Shown one piece after another: positions 55,826-64,000 of a stretch of DNA of 64,000 nucleotides. The notes beneath the pieces were generated by a model. It was given only the letters and a program-made list of their open reading frames with translations. It was not told the origin of the DNA and ran no database searches. Numbering within the stretch: position 1 is the stretch's first letter; each line of letters begins with the position of its first letter. A program made the position numbers and the translations under genes. The DNA comes from Streptomyces sp. NBC_01571. Lineage in GTDB: Bacteria; Actinomycetota; Actinomycetes; Streptomycetales; Streptomycetaceae. The DNA lies in contig NZ_JAPEPZ010000001.1 of NCBI RefSeq assembly GCF_026339875.1, positions 6,138,001-6,202,000 on the forward strand, read 5' to 3'.

Positions 55826-57511
55826 ATGATGGGACGCATGGGGACCGAGGGGGAAAACGTCCGCGTGATCGCCGGCCGGTACCGGCTGGAGGCCAGGATC
55901 GGGCGGGGCGGCATGGGTGTCGTCTGGCGGGCCGCCGACCAACTGCTCGGCCGTCAGGTCGCGGTGAAGGAGCTCGTCCTCGACCACTCGCTGTCCGCGG
56001 ACGAGGCCCGTCAGCAGAGCGATCGCACCCTGCGCGAGGCCCGCGCGGTCGCCCAGCTGCACCACCCGCACATCATCGTCGTGCACGACGTCGTGGAGGA
56101 GGCCGAACGCCCCTACATCGTGATGGAGTTGATCGACGGCGGCTCGCTCGCCGAGCGGATCTCCGCGGACGGCCCGGTCGACGCACGCGAGGCCGCCCGG
56201 ATCGGCATCGCGCTCCTCGGGGCGCTGCGCCGCGCGCACGACGCGGGGATCCTGCACCGCGACCTCAAGCCCGCGAACGTCCTGATGGAGGCGGGCACCG
56301 ACCGGGTCGTCCTCACGGACTTCGGCATCGCCCAGGTCGCGGGCGCGACGACACTCACCGAGAGCGGCTCCTTCGTCGGCTCGCCCGAGTACACCGCGCC
56401 CGAGCGGATGTCCGGGGCGAGGACCGGGCCCGAGTCCGACCTGTGGTCGCTGGGCGCGCTGCTGTGCACGGTGCTGAGCGGCGAGTCGCCGTTCCGCCGC
56501 GACTCCCTGGGCGGCATCCTGCACGCGGTCGTCATGGACGAGATCAGGCCGCCGACGCAGGCCGCGCCCCTGCTCCCCGTCGTACGGGGGCTGCTGGAGC
56601 GCGATCCGGACCGGCGGCTCGACGCGGTGGAGGCGGAGCGGCTGCTGCGGGCGTTCCGGCAGACCGGCCGCACACCGCGGCCCGCGCCGCCCGGGTACTC
56701 GGCCACGCAGCGCGACGTACCGAAGCGCAGGCCCGTGCCGCCGGACGCCGCACCCCCGGTGCCCTCCGCCGGCTCGGCCTCCACCGCCGTGCCGGAGCCG
56801 ACCGCGAAGCGCTCCGCGCGGGGCCTGCTCGTCGCCGCGCTGGTCGCCGCGATGGCGGGTGCGGGGGTGTCGGCGGCCGCACTGCTGATGCACGACGGCC
56901 GGAACGGGGACGGCGGTGGTGGGGGCGGTACGCCGGCCACGTCGGCGAGTGCGGCGCCGGGGGCCTCGGCGAGCGCGTCGGCGTCCGTGAGCGGCCAGGT
57001 GTCCCCGACTACCCCGCACCCCACGGTCACCGTCACCCGGGAGCGGACGCCGACCGCCGCCGACCGCACCGCGCCGGCCGGTTACCGGACCGTGCGCGAT
57101 CCGGACGGGTACGCGCTCGCCGTCCCCGACGGCTTCACACGCGATCCGCAGGGCGAGCGGATCTTCTACATGTCGCCGGGGCAGACCTTCCGGATCGGCA
57201 TCAAGGTGTCGGACCCCGTGGTGGGCGGCCCGCTCGTGGTGATGCGGAACGCGGACGCCGACGGGCCGTCCACGAACCCGGGTTACCACGACGGCACGGT
57301 CACCTCCACCACGCACGCCGGACGTCCCGCCGCGCTGTGGGAGTTCACGTGGGAGGGCTTCACCGAGGCGGAGGGGCCGCGGCACACGTACGACCTCTGC
57401 TGGGAGGAGCGCGGCCGGATGTACGACGTGTGGGTCTCGGCGCCGGTCGGGAGGATGACGGAGGCGAAGAAGTACTTCGACGTGGCGGTGGGCACCTTCA
57501 CCGCCGCGTGA
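55826..57511 (+). CDS. Membrane Ser/Thr protein kinase, cluster gene 4
   Basis: An active-type Hanks kinase, 561 residues. Gly loop GRGGMGVVW, VAVKEL with Lys51, HRDLKPANVL with Asp146, DFG at Asp165 and APE in EYTAPERMSG. A Pro-rich linker leads to one membrane helix (LLVAALVAAMAGAGVSAAAL, about 333-355). A Gly/Ala/Ser linker and the extracellular domain follow (GYALAVPDGFTRDPQGERIF, ALWEFTWEGFTE, DVWVSAPVGRMTEAKK). ATG 55826, 55829 or 55838 could start it. The 90 bp around its start is duplicated at 54205. Confidence 0.92.
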   Translation: MMGRMGTEGENVRVIAGRYRLEARIGRGGMGVVWRAADQLLGRQVAVKELVLDHSLSADEARQQSDRTLREARAVAQLHHPHIIVVHDVVEEAERPYIVMELIDGGSLAERISADGPVDAREAARIGIALLGALRRAHDAGILHRDLKPANVLMEAGTDRVVLTDFGIAQVAGATTLTESGSFVGSPEYTAPERMSGARTGPESDLWSLGALLCTVLSGESPFRRDSLGGILHAVVMDEIRPPTQAAPLLPVVRGLLERDPDRRLDAVEAERLLRAFRQTGRTPRPAPPGYSATQRDVPKRRPVPPDAAPPVPSAGSASTAVPEPTAKRSARGLLVAALVAAMAGAGVSAAALLMHDGRNGDGGGGGGTPATSASAAPGASASASASVSGQVSPTTPHPTVTVTRERTPTAADRTAPAGYRTVRDPDGYALAVPDGFTRDPQGERIFYMSPGQTFRIGIKVSDPVVGGPLVVMRNADADGPSTNPGYHDGTVTSTTHAGRPAALWEFTWEGFTEAEGPRHTYDLCWEERGRMYDVWVSAPVGRMTEAKKYFDVAVGTFTAA

Positions 57512-57625
57512 ATCGCTCCTAGGCGGTGCAGAAGCGGCATATCGGCGGTGTGGCGCGTCACGGGTCTGTGACCGGTACGCGACGGGTCTGGATGCCGGAG
57601 CGCGGGCCGCGATAGGGATGGACCC

Positions 57626-59503
57626 ATGAGCAGTGACGGGGGAGTCCCGCAAGGCACCGACGAGCCGACCAGTTTTGCCCTGCAGCCACCGCGGCGGGTG
57701 ACGCCCGCGGGGCAGCAGAGCGTGCCCTACCCGGGCAATCCGTATGCCGAGCCGACCGGGACCGCCCCGCGGACGCAGGCCGGCCCTCCACAGCAGCCGC
57801 AGCCCGCACAAGCGCATCCGCAGCCCGCACAGCCACCGACCGCGCAGCCGCAGTCCGCGCGCCAGGGGAACGCGCATCCGCCGTCCCAGCAATCACCCCG
57901 TCCTCAGCTCGCGCATCCACAACCGCCACAGTCTCCGCGGCCCGGACCTCCGCAGTCCCCACCGGGATCGTCCCCGCAGGACCCCGGCACCGGGCGGCTC
58001 GTCGCCGGCCGCTACCGGCTGCTGGCCAGACTGGGTCACGGTGGCATGGGGACGGTCTGGCGGGCCAAGGACGAGACGGTGGACCGCGAGGTCGCCGTCA
58101 AGGAACCCCGGCTCCCGGACCACCTGCCCGAGCGTGAACGCGCCAACGCCTTCGAGCGGATGCGCCGCGAGGCGCGCGCCGCGGCCCGGCTCGACCACCC
58201 CGCGGTGGTGAACGTCCACGACGTCGCGGTCGTGGACGGGCAGCCGTGGATCGTCATGGAGCTGGTTCGGGGCCGTTCGCTGGGCGCCGCCCTCGAAGAG
58301 GGCACGCTCGGTGCGCGGGAGGCGGCGCGGATCGGCCTGGAGGTGCTCGGCGCTCTGGAGGCGGCGCACGCGGCGGGCATTCTGCACCGTGACGTCAAGC
58401 CCGACAACGTCCTGCTCGGCCCGCACGGCCGGGTGGTCCTCACCGACTTCGGCATCGCGCAGATCGAGGGAGAGACCAGTCTGACGGACACCGGCGGCTT
58501 CGTCGGCTCGCCCGAGTTCATCGCGCCCGAACGGGTGCTGGGCCAGCGCCCGGGCCCGTCCTGCGACCTCTGGTCGCTCGGCGTCGTTCTCTACGCGGCC
58601 ACGGAGGGCGTGTCGCCCTTCCGGCGCAGCAACACCCCGGCCACCCTGCAGTCCGTGCTCAACTCCACCCCGGCGCCGCCCGCTTCGGCGAAGGGACCGC
58701 TGGCGGAGGCGATCAACGGGCTGCTGGACAAGGACCCGTCCCGACGCCTCGGGGCCGACCGGGTGCGCCCGCTCCTGGCGGCGGCAGCCGACCCGCCCGT
58801 CCAGGCGCCCACGCAGATCGTGCGGGTTCCCGAGGACGGGGGGACCGGCGGGACGACGCGGAACGTCGGGACGGGACGCGACGGTGTCCGGGTCCCTCGT
58901 GTGGCCCTGTTCGGGCTGGGCGCGGCCGTCGTCGCGGCGGCCGTGACGGCTTACCTGGTGATCGCGAACCCGTTCGCGGGACCGCTGCCCGACGACTGGC
59001 GGAAGCACCACGAGAAGGACGTCACCGCGACGCTCGCGGTGCCCGCGGGCTACCAGAGGACGACCCCGGACCGGACGTCGGACAAGGGCCACTGGGTCAT
59101 GTACACCGACTGGAGCGGCGGCGTCTGGATAAGCCTCGGTGTGGCCCGGAAGTCCGAGGACACGTCCCATCAGATCAAGGACTCCTCGGCCGCCCAGATG
59201 TACGCCGACAACGGCGACTTCAAGCAGAGCGGCGCGTACGCCCTCGACATGCCCGAGGGGCCGAGGACGACGCCGAAGGAGACCACGTACCACGGCAGGC
59301 AGTCCGCGGAGAACACCGTCGTCTACACGACGAACGACAGCCAGGACCCGCGCCCGCGCGAGCTGCGCGTGTTCTATTACAAGTCGTCCGCGGGAGACAT
59401 GTACAAGCTCACGATCAGCTATCCGGGCAAGGGCGACTTCACGGCCCGCGGCCGTGCCGTCGCGAGGACGGCGATCGCGAACCTGGACATCGACAAGGGG
59501 TAG
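57626..59503 (+). CDS. Membrane Ser/Thr protein kinase with Pro/Gln-rich N-terminal extension, cluster gene 5
   Basis: A 625-residue Hanks kinase with an unusual layout: about 125 residues of Pro/Gln/Ala-rich sequence (QPQPAQAHPQPAQPPTAQPQ) come before the kinase domain. That domain has Gly loop GHGGMGTVW, VAVKEP with Lys159, HRDVKPDNVL with Asp256, DFG at Asp274 and APE in EFIAPERVLG. A short linker precedes one membrane helix (ALFGLGAAVVAAAVTAYLVI, about 427-449). The extracellular domain follows (TLAVPAGYQRTTPDRTSDKG, GHWVMYTDWSGGVWISLGVA). ATG 57626 begins MSSDGGVPQGTDEP. It is the last gene of the cluster. Confidence 0.92.
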   Translation: MSSDGGVPQGTDEPTSFALQPPRRVTPAGQQSVPYPGNPYAEPTGTAPRTQAGPPQQPQPAQAHPQPAQPPTAQPQSARQGNAHPPSQQSPRPQLAHPQPPQSPRPGPPQSPPGSSPQDPGTGRLVAGRYRLLARLGHGGMGTVWRAKDETVDREVAVKEPRLPDHLPERERANAFERMRREARAAARLDHPAVVNVHDVAVVDGQPWIVMELVRGRSLGAALEEGTLGAREAARIGLEVLGALEAAHAAGILHRDVKPDNVLLGPHGRVVLTDFGIAQIEGETSLTDTGGFVGSPEFIAPERVLGQRPGPSCDLWSLGVVLYAATEGVSPFRRSNTPATLQSVLNSTPAPPASAKGPLAEAINGLLDKDPSRRLGADRVRPLLAAAADPPVQAPTQIVRVPEDGGTGGTTRNVGTGRDGVRVPRVALFGLGAAVVAAAVTAYLVIANPFAGPLPDDWRKHHEKDVTATLAVPAGYQRTTPDRTSDKGHWVMYTDWSGGVWISLGVARKSEDTSHQIKDSSAAQMYADNGDFKQSGAYALDMPEGPRTTPKETTYHGRQSAENTVVYTTNDSQDPRPRELRVFYYKSSAGDMYKLTISYPGKGDFTARGRAVARTAIANLDIDKG

Positions 59504-59555
59504 GAGTCCGAGAGCCGACCCCGCCGTCTTCGTGGTGACCCGGGGCCGCCGCCCG

Positions 59556-60002
59556 TCACGGCTTCATTCTGGCGACGACGGCTCTGGCCAGGTTCGTTTT
59601 CGCCACCTGCAACGCGAAGTCCGCCGCGCCGGGTACCGGCTTCGCGTACCAGGGCAGTCCCCGGCGGCGCCACTTGGCCGGCACGGACTTCCTGGGGAAG
59701 GCCGGCAGGGGCGACGACCACGGGCCGAGGCGGAGCCGGCCGGTCCACTCGCCGGCGGGGAGCTGTGCGACCGGCACCCGTACGGTGAAGGTGCCGTCGG
59801 CCGCGGGGCGGCCGGCCGCGAAGGACACGCTCCTGTCGTGCCCGTCGTCCAGAACGGCCCGCAGCGCGCCCTCCGGATGGGCGGCGAGCGTGCACCGCCC
59901 GGTGAACTCCAGCTCGGTGGGGGCGCCGGGAACCCAGCGGACACCGTCCAGCCGGAGGTGGGACAGCACGTCGTGCTTCTTCTCGCCGGCCGGCCCGTTC
60001 CC
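59556..60002 (-). pseudogene. Second copy of the glycosyltransferase C-terminal module
   Basis: A 148-residue open stretch in the same frame as the glycosyltransferase, directly after its TGA stop, reading GNGPAGEKKHDVLSHLRLDG and ending KTNLARAVVARMKP. It aligns along its whole length with the glycosyltransferase C-terminus from GEKKHRVLSHLKLAQARWN to DLVKAVAGRLKP, roughly half identical by eye, so it is an old duplicate. GTG at 59969 could start a 137-residue protein, with GAGAAG upstream, but no promoter or independent start is evident. Most likely it is the tail of a lost tandem paralogue, or a former extra C-terminal domain cut off by a stop. Confidence 0.65.
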
Positions 60003-62000
60003 TCAGGGCTTGAGCCGGCCCGCGACCGCCTTGACGAGGTCGGTCTTGCCCACCCGCAGAGCGAACCGCTCGGCTCCGCCGGACAGCGGCTTGGCGTACC
60101 AAGGGGTGCCCCGGCGGCGCCACTTGGCCACGGCCAGGTTCTTCGGGAGCGGCGGAAGGGCCACGGACCAGCCGGAGAGCCGCAGTTGCCCGCTCCAGAC
60201 TCCTGCGGGGAGATCGGTGGCCGGCACCCGCGCGGTGAAGGTGTCGCCGTGCGGGGTGCGGACGGCGGGGAAGACGGCCGTCGCACCGCCGTCGCAGGCG
60301 AGCACCAGCTCCAGTGGTCCGTCCGGGTAGACGCCCAGCGTCCACCGGCCGGAGATCAGCAGCTCGGTGGGGGTGCTGGCGTTCCAACGGGCCTGGGCGA
60401 GCTTCAGGTGCGACAGCACCCGGTGCTTCTTCTCCCCCAGGTCCAGCGTGAAGTTGCCGTGCGGCTTGGTGGTGTAGAGGGTGACGGCGCGGACGCCCCC
60501 CGCGGTGCCCACGAGACGGCTGTCCGCCGCGCCGGGCACGTCCTCACCCCGCTTGCTGCCGATCCGTACCTCTCGCGAGAGCCCCTGGGCCCCGACCGCC
60601 AGGGAGATGTCCCACAGCCCGTCGTCGAGCGGCGCCGCGCCGGCGGCGGTGTCGATGTCGACGGAGACCTCGAATCCCGCCCTGTCGTACGTGTACCGGC
60701 CGTCGTCCTCGTACGCGCCCAGCCCCGGGGTGGCGGTGTGCGTGACCGGGAGGCGGTGCTCCGTCCCGCTCTCGCGTTCGCGCAGCACCAGCTCGGTGGT
60801 GACGTCCTCGGTCGCCACGCGGTGCAGGTACGCGTAGCCGGCCAGGCGCAGTACGGTGCCGCGCAGTTCGGCGCGGGAGACGTGGTGCCGGGTGCCGACC
60901 TGGGCGGTGACGTCGTAGCAGTCGTCGGGGACGGCGTGTGCCGGGTCCCGGAAGAAGGGGTACCGGGCGTAGGCGCGGCCCTTGTCGACGACCAGCGGGG
61001 TGGCCACGCCGGACTTCTTCGACTCCTCCTCGAAACGGTCGAGTTCGAGGAGTTCCCCGGCCATGCCGCGCTGTATGAGGTGGAGGCGGAGCCAGGCCAT
61101 CGCGGAGAGTTCCGCGCGCAGGCCGTCGTGGAGCAGCGGGGTGATGATCCGGGTGAGACGGGCCAGGGTCTCGCGCTGCTGCTCGCGGGTCTCCAGCCCG
61201 AGGTGGCGGTGGACGAGCGACCGCACCTCGACCGTGAGGTGGCGGTGCGCCATGCGGTCGCGGCCGGGGCCGGGCGGGACGTTGTCGGTGATGAGGTCGA
61301 CCATGCGGGCGAGGTAGCGCAGGCGGGGCTCGGAACCCGAGGTGGTCGCGGTGATGTTGTTGCCGTCGTCCCGCAGGAGCCAGAAGACGCAGTCGTAGTC
61401 GGCGACCACGGAGATCCCCGAAGCGTGGAGATAGGCGGAGGCCACGAACGGCTGGTCCTCGCCCGTGGGCAGATCGGTCGGGAAGCGCAGCCCGTGCCGT
61501 TCCACCAGCTCACGGCGGAACAGCTTCATCGGGCTGAGGGTCCAGTAGACGCGGGAGGTGAAGACGTCGGTCTTCGGTTCGTTGCGCCGGAACATCGACG
61601 TGGGTGCCTCGCGACCGCCGACGCCGACCATCTTGCCGAGGACGACGTCGGTGCCGTTCTCCTCTGCCATGGCGACCATGCGTTCCAGGGCCTCGGGTCC
61701 CAGGTGGTCGTCGGCGTCCAGGAAGAAGACGAACTTGCCGCGGGCGAGGTCGAGTCCGGCGTTGCGGGGTGCCGCGGGGCCGCCCGAGTTCTCCTGGCGG
61801 ACGATGTGCAGAAGCCCCGGGTGCACGCCCGCGAGTCGGTCGAGTTCGGCCGCGGTGCCGTCCGTCGAACCGTCGTCGACGACGATGACTTCCAGCCGTT
61901 CCGCGCCGATGGTCTGCTCGGCGACGGAGGAAATCGTGCGCGTCACGTAGGGCATGGCGTTGTATGCCGCGATGATCACCGAAACGGTGGGCGTGGCCAT
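60003..62000 (-). CDS. Glycosyltransferase family 2 protein with C-terminal beta-rich module
   Basis: A 665-residue GT-A glycosyltransferase, probably making a wall or capsular glycan. The N-terminal domain begins TVSVIIAAYNAMPYVTRTIS and has the donor and metal site GKFVFFLDADDHLG and the acceptor region PTGEDQPFVASAYLH. The C-terminal 280 residues are beta-rich and of unknown role. They include TRHHVSRAELRGTVLRLAGY, a region near VTLYTTKPHGNFTLDL, and the final module GEKKHRVLSHLKL to AKWRRRGTPWYAKPL, which recurs downstream. ATG 62000 has GGAGA upstream; the longer in-frame reading is not supported. Transcribed against the kinase cluster. Confidence 0.88.
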   Translation of the reverse strand: MATPTVSVIIAAYNAMPYVTRTISSVAEQTIGAERLEVIVVDDGSTDGTAAELDRLAGVHPGLLHIVRQENSGGPAAPRNAGLDLARGKFVFFLDADDHLGPEALERMVAMAEENGTDVVLGKMVGVGGREAPTSMFRRNEPKTDVFTSRVYWTLSPMKLFRRELVERHGLRFPTDLPTGEDQPFVASAYLHASGISVVADYDCVFWLLRDDGNNITATTSGSEPRLRYLARMVDLITDNVPPGPGRDRMAHRHLTVEVRSLVHRHLGLETREQQRETLARLTRIITPLLHDGLRAELSAMAWLRLHLIQRGMAGELLELDRFEEESKKSGVATPLVVDKGRAYARYPFFRDPAHAVPDDCYDVTAQVGTRHHVSRAELRGTVLRLAGYAYLHRVATEDVTTELVLRERESGTEHRLPVTHTATPGLGAYEDDGRYTYDRAGFEVSVDIDTAAGAAPLDDGLWDISLAVGAQGLSREVRIGSKRGEDVPGAADSRLVGTAGGVRAVTLYTTKPHGNFTLDLGEKKHRVLSHLKLAQARWNASTPTELLISGRWTLGVYPDGPLELVLACDGGATAVFPAVRTPHGDTFTARVPATDLPAGVWSGQLRLSGWSVALPPLPKNLAVAKWRRRGTPWYAKPLSGGAERFALRVGKTDLVKAVAGRLKP

Positions 62001-62471
62001 CTTCACGTTCTCCAAGCAGGGTGGGGCACCCCCCGGTTCTCTGGCATGGCGTTGGCCATGTGCGGAGGTGCGCGCCATTTTCGGGAATACGTGCCGACTG
62101 TCCTGTGAAGATACCGTGAGCCGCTTATGCCTTCAAGGTAAGGGTGAGGTTAAGAAACCGTCGCACGGTGGAGCGAATAATGCTCCGATGTCTCTTTTGC
62201 AGTCTATTCCTCCAGGGTGGGCCTTTCCTGTTTGTGGGCAGGGAGAAGCGCCGGGAAACCCGCCGCCGAGTGGACGTCCTGGGCGCGGGCGGCTCCTGAC
62301 CGCAGGTCACGCTCCCCTCCTGTTCGGCGGCGGCGATGGAGCGGGTGCGCCCCGGACAACGCCCTGATCAGCGCATTCGCTGCCAGTGCTCACTGGCGTG
62401 GTGTGTGCACCCCGTGAAAGGGGGTTACCAACGGGTACCCAAAGCCCTCGCGCCGTCATACCCTGCGCTTC
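62001..62471. other. Intergenic region between divergent glycosyltransferase and SSADH genes
   Basis: 471 bp with no supported gene. The stretch 62080-62230 is AT-richer than its surroundings and probably holds the promoters of both divergent genes, but I cannot place either with confidence. Confidence 0.6.
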
Positions 62472-64000
62472 ATGACGGACTCGCAGGCCCCGGAAATCCT
62501 CGGTACGGACCAGCCGGAAAAGACCGGCACCAACCCCCTCGCCCCCGCCCCCGCGGGCGCCCGCACCGCTGCCGATGTGGTCACGCCCGAGCTGGTCGCG
62601 CAGCTCACCAAGGGTGTCGTCGGCTCCGGACGCACCGCCAACCACACCCCGTTCACCGGCGAGAAGCTGGCCGACCTGCCCGAGTCCACCCCCGAGGACG
62701 TCGCCACGGCCTTCGAGCGGGCGCGCCAGGCGCAGACGGTCTGGGGCGCCACCCCGGTGCGGCAGCGCGCCGCCGTCCTGCTGCGTTTCCACGACCTGGT
62801 GCTCGCGCGGCAGGCCGAGGTGCTGGACCTCATCCAGCTGGAGACGGGCAAGGCCCGGCTGCACGCGCACGAGGAGGTGCAGGCCGTCGTCGTGGCCGCG
62901 CGCCACTACGGCCGCAAGGCCCCGGCGTACCTGCGCCCCAAGCGGCACGCCGGTGCGATGCCCACCCTCACCAAGGTCACCGAACTGCGGCACCCGCGCG
63001 GTGTCGTCGGTCAGATCGCGCCCTGGAACTACCCGCTCGAACTCTCCGTCGGTGACGCCCTTCCCGCGTTCGTCGCGGGCAACGCGGTCGTCATGAAGCC
63101 CGACACCGAGACCTGCCTCACCGCGCTCTGGGCGCGCGACCTGCTGATCGAGGCCGGGCTGCCCGCCGAGGTCTTCCAGGTGGTCATCGGGGACGGTCCG
63201 GTCGTCGGACCCGAGGTCGTCAAGCACGCCGACTACGTCTCCTTCACCGGGTCCACCCGTACCGGCCGTGAGGTCGCCCAGGGCGCCGCGGCCCGTCTCG
63301 TGGGCGTCTCCCTCGAACTCGGCGGCAAGAACGCCATGGTGGTCCTGGAGGACGCCGACATCGACAAGGCCGCCGCGGGCGCCGTCCGCGCCTGCTTCTC
63401 CTCCGCGGGACAACTCTGCATCTCGATCGAGCGGTTGTACGTCCACGAGTCCGTCGCCGACGTGTTCGCGGAGCGTTTCGCCGCCCGCACCAGGGCCATG
63501 CGGCTCGGCACCTCCCTCGCCTACGGGGCCGACATGGGCTCGCTGGTGGGGGAGCGGCAACTGGAGACCGTGACCCGGCACGTGGAGGAAGCGGTCGCGA
63601 AGGGGGCGAGGGTCCTCGCCGGAGGCGTCGCCCGTCCCGACGTCGGGCCCTACTTCTACGAGCCCACCATCCTCGACGGCGTCGAGGCGCCCATGGCCGT
63701 CTGCAACGAGGAGACCTTCGGGCCGGTGGTCTCCCTGTACCGCTTCAGGACGGAGGACGAGGTCGTCGAACTCGCCAACTCCACCGCGTACGGCCTCAAC
63801 TCCTCCGTCTGGACGAAGGACGGCCGGCGCGGACGCGCGGTCGCCGCCCGGCTGCGCACCGGGACCGTGAACGTCAACGAGGGCTACGCGCCCGCGTACG
63901 GCAGCGTCCAGTCGCCCATGGGCGGCATGAAGGACTCGGGGCTCGGCCGGCGCCACGGCTCCGAGGGCATCCTCAAGTACACCGAGGCGCAGACCGTCGC
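62472..64000 (+). CDS. gabD2: Succinic semialdehyde dehydrogenase (partial at window end)
   Basis: An aldehyde dehydrogenase oxidising succinic semialdehyde to succinate with NADP+, in GABA and putrescine degradation or as a 2-oxoglutarate bypass. The visible 509 residues begin MTDSQAPEILGTDQPEKTG and run off the window end at KYTEAQTV without a stop. Motifs: cofactor region QIAPWNYPLELSV, the Rossmann glycine-rich SFTGSTRTGREVA, the general base Glu in LELGGKNAMVVL and catalytic Cys316 in SSAGQLCISIERL. The GQLCI(S/G)IER context is the GabD2 type. The start is ATG at 62472; the missing part is only the extreme C-terminus. Confidence 0.93.
   Translation, partial: MTDSQAPEILGTDQPEKTGTNPLAPAPAGARTAADVVTPELVAQLTKGVVGSGRTANHTPFTGEKLADLPESTPEDVATAFERARQAQTVWGATPVRQRAAVLLRFHDLVLARQAEVLDLIQLETGKARLHAHEEVQAVVVAARHYGRKAPAYLRPKRHAGAMPTLTKVTELRHPRGVVGQIAPWNYPLELSVGDALPAFVAGNAVVMKPDTETCLTALWARDLLIEAGLPAEVFQVVIGDGPVVGPEVVKHADYVSFTGSTRTGREVAQGAAARLVGVSLELGGKNAMVVLEDADIDKAAAGAVRACFSSAGQLCISIERLYVHESVADVFAERFAARTRAMRLGTSLAYGADMGSLVGERQLETVTRHVEEAVAKGARVLAGGVARPDVGPYFYEPTILDGVEAPMAVCNEETFGPVVSLYRFRTEDEVVELANSTAYGLNSSVWTKDGRRGRAVAARLRTGTVNVNEGYAPAYGSVQSPMGGMKDSGLGRRHGSEGILKYTEAQTV

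Noticed and set aside
55367..57892. 841-residue minus-strand open frame opposite kinase 4
   Set aside because: Antisense shadow; only the part at 55370-55660 outside the kinase gene has protein-like sequence, and that is listed separately at low confidence.
61954..62367. 137-residue open frame in the intergenic region before gabD2
   Set aside because: Starts inside the glycosyltransferase gene on the other strand and lacks a ribosome-binding site or recognisable domain.

Overview
The window is a gene-dense, very GC-rich actinobacterial chromosome segment, and the gene content and order point to Streptomyces. whiD, bldM, shbA, a groES-groEL1 operon with two CIRCE operators, guaB followed by guaB3, glpD and a run of membrane Ser/Thr kinases appear in the order I recall for the core chromosome of Streptomyces coelicolor (roughly SCO4734 to SCO4780). 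That comparison is from memory, not from an alignment. GTG starts, GTGA/ATGA stop-start overlaps and intergenic GC-rich hairpins are frequent.

Layout. 1-1320: ribosomal proteins L13 and S9 with a housekeeping-type promoter and a terminator. 1412-8822: cell-wall precursor and cofactor genes (glmM, a DUF389 membrane protein, coaA, glmS, acpS, NAD(P)HX repair). 8823-9202: a large imperfect inverted repeat. 9203-17181: an L,D-transpeptidase, alr, an alpha/beta hydrolase, and the t6A genes tsaE, tsaB and tsaD with rimI, interrupted by a 95-97 bp direct-repeat array. 17280-23916: a sugar-uptake locus (GH3 glycosidase, two CUT1 permeases, Tat lipoprotein binding protein, divergent LacI repressor) with no ATPase gene of its own. 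24211-30179: an LCP-family enzyme, a methyltransferase, a DGPF/ECF42-type sigma pair with a matching promoter, a THUMP-like methyltransferase, a small lipoprotein and a polysaccharide deacetylase. 30315-32747: groES-groEL1. 32842-35389: an SDR, a MOSC protein and a LysR regulator. 35526-37689: development genes whiD, bldM (with a clear sigma-BldN-type promoter) and shbA. 38162-40988: guaB and guaB3. 41003-46270: a membrane protein, a nucleotide-sugar dehydrogenase lacking its catalytic Cys, glpD and a serine hydrolase. 46420-59503: five tandem kinase-family genes, one a pseudokinase split by a low-complexity insert of about 525 residues. A decayed kinase remnant and a small secreted-protein gene sit between the third and fourth. 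59556-62000: a family 2 glycosyltransferase followed in frame, after its stop codon, by a diverged second copy of its C-terminal module. 62472-end: gabD2-type succinic semialdehyde dehydrogenase, cut by the window edge.

Themes. Peptidoglycan and cell envelope (glmM, glmS, alr, L,D-transpeptidase, LCP, deacetylase, serine hydrolase, glycosyltransferase) and sporulation control (whiD, bldM, shbA, kinase cluster) dominate. The least ordinary part is the kinase cluster: a pseudokinase with an insert in its activation segment, a related extracytoplasmic domain shared by all five proteins, and a scar where a further paralogue appears to have been lost.
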